Assembly: GCA_011947345.1 (NCBI GenBank) | Contig: JAAVTG010000786.1 | Coordinates: 40,158-104,157, forward strand | Length of the DNA stretch: 64,000 nt | Source: Phytophthora quininea | Lineage: Eukaryota > Oomycota > Peronosporomycetes > Peronosporales > Peronosporaceae | Direction: 5' to 3' | Shown here: positions 56,459-64,000 of the stretch, in pieces | Layout: every line of letters starts with the position of its first letter | Position numbering within the stretch: the first letter of the stretch is position 1 | Translations under genes and position numbers: made by a program | The notes under the pieces: model-generated | Databases searched by the model: none | What the model was told of the DNA's origin: nothing | The model's input: only the letters and a program-made list of their open reading frames with translations

Positions 56459-56716
56459 ATACCCAAGTTTAATCGCGCTGGGATTACTGCAGCTTGGCCT
56501 GATGCAGACACAAAGTGCCAGGACAACAAACACGGCGAAGAACCACGTTCTGCTAAGTTTTCTGTGCTATTGACGTTGTTGGTAAAGCTGCCTTACTACG
56601 AAGTGCACGACATGCAAACAATACAGAGTCGCCCACTAGGGCAGCGAGAACGGAGCACGACAAGGCGCAATATTCGCGCGCATATAGCGTATCCGCCTCG
56701 CCCAAACTTCGCCCCC

Positions 56717-59524
56717 TTAGGTGATAACCGTGGGCTCCTTGCGGCCAGTCTCCTTCTCAAGGTTCGATAGCGTCAGACCCACCTCGATCAGAGGTGCAAG
56801 GGCAGCAGCGGCGTTCTGGTCCAGATTGCCCGTCGGCTGCTCGTACTTCTCGATGTACATACGGATAGTGGCGCCGGCCACACCCGTTCCCGACAGGCGG
56901 AACACCACACGCGAGCCGTCCTCGAAGATGAAGCGGATGCCCTGGTGCGACGACACGCTGCCGTCCACAGGGTCCGTGTACTCGAACTCGTCGGCCGTCT
57001 TCACCTTGAAGCCGTTCTGCTCCTTGCCCACAACGCCATCGAACTTGGTCATCTTGGCGAACATGCCCTCGGCAGCGGCCTTGTCCACGTTCTCATAGTC
57101 GTAACGGCAGTAGTAGTTACGGCCGTATTTCTTCCAGTGGTCACGGACAATGTCCTCGACGGTCACGAGCGGAGCACCGTCCACCTGCTTCGACGCCAGG
57201 ATCGACAGCCACGCCAGCACGGCCCACATGCCATCCTTCTCGCGGATGTGGTTCGAACCCGTGCCGAAGCTCTCCTCACCGCAAATGAACGGAGTGTAGT
57301 CCTCCTTGCCGTAGACAACGTTGGAGTCCATGAGGTTGCCAAAGAACTTCCAGCCGGTCGGCACTTCGAAGAATGGCACTCCCAGCTTCTTGGCGACAAG
57401 GTCAACAGCACCGCTGGTAGGCATCGAACGAGCCACACCACGCAATCCGTTCTTGAAGAACGGGATCACAGTGCAGTTAGCAGCGATGATGGCCAGCGAG
57501 TCCGAGGGCGTCACGAAGAAGCGCGTACCCAGAATCATGTTACGGTCAGCATCGCCGTCCCAGGCAGCGCCAAACGAAGGAGGCTCCTGGTCCTGGCCAG
57601 TCACGGGCAGCCCCTTGGCGTCAACGCCCATGACCTTAATCAAAGCCTTGGCGTACGTGAGGTTGGGGTCGGCGTGGCCGCCGCCAAAGTCCTCCAAAGG
57701 AGTGGCGTTCTGCAGACACGACTCGTCGCAGCCCAGCTCCTCCACAAACACGCGGCGAGCGTACGGCCCGTTCACTCCCGACATGGCGTCCACCACGAAC
57801 GTAAAGTCGGGGCGCGATACCAGCTTCTTGATAGCGTGGAAGTCGAAAATGTTCTTCAGCAAGGTCACGTGATGCTCAGCCGAGTCGAACACCTCGATCG
57901 TGATCGTGCGACTGCCATCGTCGGCGGCCACAGTCGTCGTGCCGATCGTGCTCACGTCTACCGTGGGGAAGTCCGCGGCGAGCTTGTACGAGGAAATCAC
58001 CTTCGAAATAGTGAAGACCTCGTTCGTCACCTTCTCCGGAGCAGGGCCACCGTTCTCGCAGTTGTATTTAATGCCAAAGTCCTCGTTCGGGCCACCGGGG
58101 TTGTGGCTAGCCGACAGGATAAACGCACCGAAGGCAACGCTGCCGCCCTCGCGCTCGCGAACAACGGCCGACACACAGGGCGTGCTCAGCAGACCGTCCT
58201 TGCCGATCCAAAGGCGGTCAACACCCGCGGCAACGGCCATCTTAATGATGATTTGGATGGCATCCTTGTTGAAGTAACGGCCATCGCCGGACACCACAAG
58301 GGTACCACCGTGCAGGTCCTTAGCGGGAAGAGCGTCAAACACCGACTGCACGAAGTTCTGCAGGTAGTTGTCGCTCATGAAAACCTTGGTCTTCTTACGC
58401 AGACCAGAGGTGCCGGGCTTCTGGTCCTGGAACGGGACCGTCTTCACGGTCGTGACTTTAAGCTTGCCCAGCCCCTTCTGTTCCGACAGGTCCACAGTCG
58501 TGTCCTTGTACGTTCCGGCAAGAACAGTCTTCTGCTCAGAGCTCGTGTTTACAACCTCCACGGAGCCCTCGAACACAACACCAGGCGCGAAGCCGACATC
58601 GCCCGAGATCTTTAGGCGGTCGCACTTGATCAGCGACGGCACGTTGCCACGCACCGCAGCCTCTAGCTGCTGCACCAGCTTGAATTTCTTCGAGTCCAGG
58701 GACACAATGGGGGCCACACCCTCGCTCGGGGGCGAGCACCGGTCGGTAGTCCTCCGTGATGACATAGGCGTCCGAACGCAGAAGGATCAGGTCGTCGCAC
58801 TTCTTCACGGGGGCGAAACGCGTGCGAGGACACACACAGCGCCAGCGCCGTCGAAGCACTCGATGGCAGCACCCATGGCGGTCTCCAACTGGAATACGGG
58901 CGTCGAGCTGGAGTCCTTGGGGTCCACAGTCTTGGAGTTCTTAATCATGGGCAGGCGGATGACGCCGCCCTGCTTGGCCAGCTCCTCCTGCAGCTTGTCC
59001 AGACGGATCCACAGGTTGTTCGTGTTGAAGTAACGGTGCTTCGTAATGTTCTGGAACTCCTTCTCGTCCTCGTCAGCGCACTGGGCGGACTCGCGAAGGA
59101 TGAGGCGGCCGTCGGCCGTGCGCTCGGCCAGGTGGCCACCCTTCTTGTCGTTCTCCGTGCGCTCGCAGCACTCCATGAGGAAGGGCTTGCCCGACTGCGC
59201 AAAGTACGTCAGCAGGTCCAGGTCCAGCGTGGCGCCCAGGTTGTCCGAGTTGGACACGAACATGTACTTGACGCCGTCGGCGACCAGCTTGTCCAGCTTG
59301 CCAGACCCGGCCAGCGACGCGTACAGGTCGCCGTGTCCGGGCGGGCACCACTCCTTGGACGGGTTTGGCGGGTACGCGGCAGGCTCGAGCGTGGCGGCGT
59401 TCACCTTGGGCACCTTGTTCTGCAGCAGCTCCAGGGCCTCGTCCTCGACCAACTCTGGGTACTTTTGCAGGTAGTCGAGCGTGTCGGCGCTGGTGCTGAA
59501 GCTGTTCATGAGCACGAAGCGCAC
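56717..59524 (-). CDS. UDP-glucose pyrophosphorylase-phosphoglucomutase fusion, 5'-truncated and frameshifted
   Basis: The minus strand encodes UTP-glucose-1-phosphate uridylyltransferase sequence (59524 down to about 58740: RFVLMNSFSTSADTL, FVSNSDNLGATLDLDLL) followed directly by a full phosphoglucomutase (to 56717). The PGM part has the phosphoserine loop FILSASHNPGG, the metal loop AAWDGDADRN, sugar loop CGEESFG and phosphate loop RLSGTG. The two enzymes act in sequence, glucose-6-phosphate to glucose-1-phosphate to UDP-glucose, feeding beta-glucan and cellulose synthesis; fused UGP-PGM is known in stramenopiles. The joining segment (VKKCDDLILLRSDAYVITED) lies in a third frame: one base seems missing near 58827 and one near 58735. 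The UGP N-terminal part, with the nucleotide-binding GGxGT loop, is absent upstream of 59524. So the UGP half cannot work as it stands. Confidence 0.85.
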
Positions 59525-59539
59525 GTTCGTGAAGCTGCT

Positions 59540-60363
59540 CAGGACGAAGAGAAAGATGATGCTGAAGAGTCTGCGAAGAAGCAGAAGACGGAGGAGGTGA
59601 GGGTGATATGTTTATATATTTTACAGTGTTGCAGGAGATGTAATTGTTGTTGCTGTGGTGTTACTTAGGGTGCCAAGAAGCAGGTTCACAACAGCAAAGG
59701 CCTGCAACTCATGACTCCAACCGAGCATTTCAAAATTGTCAACACAGTGTACGCCAAACACCGAGGCGGAGAGATGACGTCGCTGGAATTGGCTGATGGA
59801 CTCAATGAGTCTCACTTTGTGGTGCCCAAGGGGCTGGGAAAGCACAAATTGGAGCTGCTGCCGTCGTACATTCGCCATGTGGTGCCTGGCTGGAAGCGGG
59901 ATTTCGACGGCAAGGGCAAGAAGCGCGACAAGAGTCCTTACATCCTCATTCTCTGCACGTCGGCGATACGAGCTACCGAGATCATCAAGTACGTCGCTGG
60001 CTCTTGCTGTAGGATAGTACTGATCGTCTAACGCTGCTTAACTTCAGGCATCTAGCGTCGATGAAGGGCCACACAGCCAAATTGTTCGGCAAGCACTTGA
60101 AAATGTCGGAGCAAATATCTCTTCTGGCGAAAACCTACAGTCCGATGGCTGTGGGCACGCCAGCGCGCGTCAAGAAGCTGCTGGAGGCCGAAGCGCTGTC
60201 GCTGAAGCACACGACACACGTGATTATTGACATGGCCAAGGACAAGAAGCAACTGACCATTCTGGACCTCAAAGAAACCGTTGGAGAGATGGTCGAGCTG
60301 CTGCAGTTTTATTTCATCCCTCGCCTCAACAGCGACAGCAACATGAAGATCATGCTGTACTAG
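59540..60363 (+). CDS. CMSS1/Cms1-family ribosome biogenesis protein, 5' end missing
   Basis: An acidic/lysine-rich leader (QDEEKDDAEESAKKQK) is followed by intron 1 (59597-59668, GTGAGG...TTAG), exon 2 (59669-59988) with LTPTEHFKIV-like and LPSYIRHVVPGWKRDFD segments, intron 2 (59989-60047, GTACGT...TTCAG) and exon 3 (60048-60363) with KHLASMKGHTAKLFGKHLKM and VGTPARVKKLLEAE. This is the Cms1/CMSS1 family, tied to the small-subunit processome. The 'VGTPxR' motif resembles motifs of DEAD helicases, to which the family is related. No in-frame ATG exists before the leader, where the minus-strand UGP frame begins, so the true start is lost or lies across a rearrangement. The first ATG within the preserved part is at 59711. 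Confidence 0.75.
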
Positions 60364-60473
60364 CTTCAAAGAATGCAAACGCAATACGACCGCTGATAAA
60401 ATACACCGGGCCTTGTACCCCTATGCAACCATAGGAGCCCCAGCCAAGTACGCAGTCCTCTACCGATGAGCGT

Positions 60474-61584
60474 CTAAAAGTATTGGTTGAGGAAACTCAA
60501 GGTCTTCTCAAACGCGACGAAGGTAACAGCATTCGCCGGGAATGCTCGCACTAAAGACGGCGAGATGCCTCGGTAAAATCTCATGGCGCCTCCTTCAGCA
60601 TACAGCTGTCGACAGCAGTCCATGACGCCCTTGTAGCGCGGCTTGTCAAGACTGTCGGCTTGTAGGACAGACTTTACCGTGTCAATAGGGAACGTCACGA
60701 GCCAGTAGGTGAAACCTGCGCAACCACCGGAGAATGCGATCGACTGGTACGTCCGCAGATTTACCGACTCAGACGAAAGCCCTGGCACGTCTTCTACGAA
60801 CTTCTGCAGCAGCACGCGCTTGCTCGTCTCGTACGCCATAAAGTACATGGCGTTGCCGACCATTTCTCGCCCAGCCGTGGGTGCAAGGCCGCGATAGAGT
60901 CCTGGCAGTCCATTCCGAGTGTGCACGTCCTTGACGCACTGCCAATTGCTCACTCGTGTCCGCGTGCCAGCGTAGATGGTCTGCATCCGGAGCTTGATGA
61001 CTTCAAACGGAGTGTACAGCAGTCCTTCCGTGAATCCCGTGGACACTCCCCCGCGATCAACGAGTGATCGGGATTGTCAAACAAGTACTTGGAGTAGAAG
61101 AAGCGGTACTGGCCCATAAGTCCGAACATGATAGACGCACTACCAGGCACAACCACACACATACACACGTCCGTTAGGTCAAAATCCACGGAAAGCAAGT
61201 CCTTGCAGCCGCGAACGCAGCTTCCTGGACGAGTAAAATGAGAAATTCTGTTTCAGTACCTTAAAGCCGATCTGAAAATCTGAGGTGACGCTCCTCGGTA
61301 GAGAGACAGCACGCCTCCTCTTGAATGCTCTTCTGAAGGCAGTCTAGTGGTCCTGAGAACGCCTGCGCGTTGGCGCTCTGCGTCTGGATGCGGGCCTTGA
61401 CCGTCTCCAAAGGATACCCCACCACAGCCTCGCAGCCGCCGCCCATGACGCCACTCACGAAGTTCTTGAGCGTGACGAACGCCAGCGACTGCTCCTTGAG
61501 CTCCATTTCGACAGCTTCCGGCTCCAGATCGTGCGTCAGCTCGCCGCTTGCGAGCTCCGTGGACTCGCACTTGGCCTCGAGCAT
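60474..61584 (-). CDS. SLC25 mitochondrial carrier family protein
   Basis: Three tandem carrier repeats are visible, each with the P-x-D/E-x-x-K/R signature: YPLETVKARIQ (repeat 1), TPFEVIKLRMQ (repeat 2), FPIDTVKSVLQ (repeat 3), with GLYRGLAPTAGRE and FYRGISPSLVRAFPANAVTF segments. It would move a metabolite across the inner mitochondrial membrane. The overall pattern is nearest to the carnitine/ornithine group, but the substrate is not assignable. ATG at 61584; exon 1 61260-61584; intron 61140-61259 (GTACTG...GTAG); exon 2 60474-61139. Two frame breaks occur in G-runs, near 61310 (GG where GGG fits) and near 61050 (five G where six fit). It converges with CMSS1, 110 bp between stops. The lesions look like sequencing errors. 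Confidence 0.8.
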
Positions 61585-61799
61585 CGTGACTCAGAAAATG
61601 TGGCTAAAAACAGTGGTTTTCGACGCCGAAAACGCGATTTTGGTGTGAAACGAGATTACGTTTTCGCGATCGGGAATGTGCTGGTGGTTGAGGATGGTTG
61701 TCACCATTGCCGAAGGGGAGTTCCATGGTGTTCTACAAGATGAGAAAGCAAGCTGTCTAACTGTATGAAATAAACGTATCAAAGTTGGTCCTGCTCGAT

Positions 61800-63064
61800 T
61801 TACTTGTGGGCAGCACCAACAGCTTCGGCCACTCTCGTACCCGTCAGCACGCAGCAATGCCGCCAATTCCTTCTTGGCACGCGGCACAGCCAGCGGGCTC
61901 TCGTAGATCAGACACGAGTACATTTGCACGAGCGAAGCGCCCGCACGGATCTTGTCGTACGCGTCTTTGCCCGTGGACACGCCGCCTACTCCGATAAGCG
62001 GGATCTCACCGTTCGTGAGCTCATACATGTCGTGCAGCACCTTCGTGGACAGGTCACGAACGGGCAGGCCGCTCAGTCCGCCGGTCTCCCCTTCGCGTCG
62101 CCCTTAAGCGTGTCTGGTCGACTCAGCGTCGTATTGGAGACCACGAGACCGTCGAGCTTCAGGTCCAGCGCCACGTCAGCAATGTCCTGCTTGTCGTCCT
62201 CCGTGAGATCAGGCGCGATCTTGACCAGCAGCGGGATGCGGCGGTTCTCCTCAGCAGCAACCTCATCGCGGGCCTTAAGCACACGCACCAGCAGGTTCTG
62301 CAGCTGGATCTTGCCTTGCAGTGTACGCAGGCCAGGAGTATTGGGCGACGACACGTTGACCACCAAGTAGTCGGCATACTTGCCGAGCGCATGAACACCT
62401 TGCACGTAGTCAGCCGCAGCATCTTCCGTCGTCTTGTTCTTGCCCAAGTTGACACCTAACACGCCAGGGCGGTGTCCTTGTCCAGGGACGTCCTCTTCTC
62501 TCTCGATCCGACGTATCTCTCCAGTCTGGCGCCGACTGCTTCCAGTCCTTTGCTGTTGAAGCCGTAGCGGTTGATGACGCCTCGGTCTTCGTACAACCGA
62601 AAGACTCGGGGCTTGGGGTTGCCCGGCTGCGGCTTTGGGGTGACGCTGCCGATCTCGACACACCCGAAACCCATGTCCAGCATGCCTTCCATGGCCTCTC
62701 CGTCCTTGTCGAAGCCTGCAGCGATGCCCAGCGGGTTGCTGAACTCCAGTCCCAAAGCGTTGACCTTCAGCAGCTCCGGGTCGCTCTCTGGGTCCTTGGG
62801 GGTCAGGCCAAATCGCGCGCATTGCACGGCAATCTTGTGCGCCGTCTCGGGGTCGAACAGACGCACGACGGGCATCATGGGCCCTGCCAGTTGACGGATC
62901 GCCCATTCGTGCGGCACTACACCGTTGGCTGCCGCGACAACGGCGGCCGCTGCTCCACCGCCGATTGCCAGGTACGCGGCAGTGTGGAACGGTGACCCGC
63001 GGGTCGCCGCGGTGCTGAAGCGGGCGGCTTGAAGACGACGAGCAGTGGACGTAGCTGCTCGCAT
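61800..63064 (-). CDS. dihydroorotate dehydrogenase (quinone), mitochondrial class 2
   Basis: Fourth step of pyrimidine synthesis: dihydroorotate to orotate, with electrons to ubiquinone. The ATG at 63064 starts a presequence ([19 protein letters not shown]), then a membrane helix [20 protein letters not shown]. The class 2 body follows: [39 protein letters not shown], then [15 protein letters not shown] with the catalytic Ser, [10 protein letters not shown], and [19 protein letters not shown] for FMN phosphate. The protein is split over frames by single-base changes near 62470 (GCCC where GCCCC fits), near 62095 (four G where five fit) and near 61830 (close to the C-terminus). Corrected, it ends TAA at 61800-61802. 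The gene diverges from HDAC, 160 bp between start codons. Confidence 0.88.
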
Positions 63065-63159
63065 GGCTGACAATCGGAGAGTGGCTGGATCGCTGTGATG
63101 TCGAAAGGGTACCAACTTTTCGCTACAAAATACTAGGCGCTATGTACAAAGGTGGTCGG

Positions 63160-63175
63160 TCATTCGTGCACTTTC
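63160..63175 (+). promoter_or_regulatory. oomycete initiator-like element of the HDAC gene
   Basis: TCATTCGTGCACTTTC, 50-65 bp before the HDAC ATG, resembles the oomycete initiator plus flanking box (TCATTYY...CAWTTT). Confidence 0.5.
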
Positions 63176-63224
63176 GGGACCGAGCAAGCGCAGAGCGAGC
63201 CAAGACGCAGCCACGGAGCGTAAC

Positions 63225-64000
63225 ATGGCGAAGAAGCGCGTGTCGTATTTCTACCACCGTACGTGGATGAGTCCTCGTTGTAGTGTGTATGCAGGAGGAG
63301 CTAGATAGGAGTCTGGATGGGGATGCAGTAGATGACTCTGAATTCCGGATGTCGACTACGATTCTAGAGAAAGCACGAGGAACTGGAACTAATATGAACC
63401 GACTGACTGTACGGACGTGTAGCCGAGGTGGGGCACTTCTACTACGGCCCCGGACACCCCATGAAGCCGCACCGCATGAAACTGGCGCACCACTTGGTGG
63501 TGAACTACGACCTGTACCAGAAGATGGACATTTTTGTGAGTGGGGGCTGTAAATGAAAAAAATAGTGAAGGAGAGCTGATTGCAGTGAGCTGATGACTGT
63601 TGTAGGAGCCGCATTGGGCCTCGGCGGACGAGATGAAGGTGTTTCACGCCCCCGACTACATTGAGTTCCTGCAGCGTGTGAGTCCGGCCAACCAGAGAGA
63701 TATGAGCCTGGATCTGGCCAAATGTAAGCCGATGGAGCAGATAATGAGTAGCTAAAGCTCTAGCTGATGGACTTATGCGGTTGTGTAGACAACTTTGGCG
63801 AGACGAGCGACACGGACTGCCCTGTGTTCGACGGCATGTTTGACTTCTGCCAGATCTACACTGGAGGCACTCTAGGTTCGTGCTGGAAATCTTGTTGAGA
63901 TCGATGGACTTCTTACTGTGTGAAATGATAGACGCCGTGGCACGCCTGAACTTCGGGCTGTGCGATATTGCGGTGAACTGGTCAGGAGGCCTGCACCACG
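63225..64000 (+). CDS. class I histone deacetylase (RPD3/HDAC1-like), N-terminal part
   Basis: Spliced reading gives a start [11 protein letters not shown] joined to [20 protein letters not shown], then [36 protein letters not shown] and [13 protein letters not shown], the order of class I zinc-dependent deacetylases. Exons: 63225-63258, 63423-63535, 63606-63723, 63789-63875 and 63932 to the window edge. Introns are 56-164 bp with GT-AG ends and keep the frame. The window stops just after the GGLHH segment, so the catalytic His-Asp charge relay and zinc ligands lie beyond it. The product would remove acetyl groups from histone tails in nuclear co-repressor complexes. No lesion is seen. It shares a short divergent region with the DHODH gene. 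Confidence 0.9.

Noticed and set aside
56945..58615. 556-codon plus-strand open frame opposite the PGM domain
   Set aside because: It is the antisense shadow of a well-conserved phosphoglucomutase; the codon bias on the sense strand leaves the opposite frame open.
63123..63647. 174-codon minus-strand frame over the HDAC 5' region
   Set aside because: It runs across HDAC exons and introns and has no family resemblance.

Overview
The window looks like nuclear DNA of an oomycete, most likely Phytophthora or a close relative. The reasons are a UDP-glucose pyrophosphorylase/phosphoglucomutase fusion gene of the stramenopile type, short GT-AG introns, initiator-like TCATTC motifs just upstream of start codons, and an intron-containing piggyBac transposase whose N-terminal domain resembles oomycete piggyBac proteins as I know them. 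All identifications come from reading the sequence; no database was searched.

Layout. Bases 1-345 hold a decayed pyruvate kinase fragment on the minus strand. A small spliced gene of unknown function follows (1110-1536, minus). Bases 1905-7523 hold a degraded Helitron on the plus strand whose central part appears to have been replaced by the front half of a LINE, so no HUH Rep domain is visible. A nearly complete piggyBac element (8191-12118) sits between TTAA sites, 80 bp before a tRNA-Val(UAC) gene at 12199.

The dominant feature is a head-to-tail array at 12722-45360: 54 copies of a unit of about 607 bp, each carrying one tRNA-Glu(UUC) gene on the plus strand. Forty-four copies have the same 73-nt body and ten differ. 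The T-run after the gene is four T in 35 copies and three T in 19. Seven of the eight copies with an indel in the tRNA body carry the short run. Unit length varies mainly with an 18-bp minisatellite in the spacer (2, 3 or 4 copies).

Right of the array are a stretch with no recognisable gene, a degraded Ty3/gypsy element on the minus strand (about 46190-51480), and then a housekeeping block. The block holds a secreted histidine phosphatase (+), a mitochondrial prolyl-tRNA synthetase (-), an old yellow enzyme gene with its middle deleted (+), a 5'-truncated LINE bracketed by a 17-bp direct repeat, the UGP-PGM fusion (-), CMSS1 (+), an SLC25 mitochondrial carrier (-), dihydroorotate dehydrogenase (-) and the first part of a class I histone deacetylase (+).

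Several housekeeping genes have single-base frameshifts, mostly one base short in a G or C run. This pattern is typical of unpolished long-read sequence, so 'broken' calls in this block, and single-base differences among array copies, need independent confirmation. The UGP and CMSS1 reading frames both lose their 5' ends at one point near 59535, which looks like a rearrangement junction.
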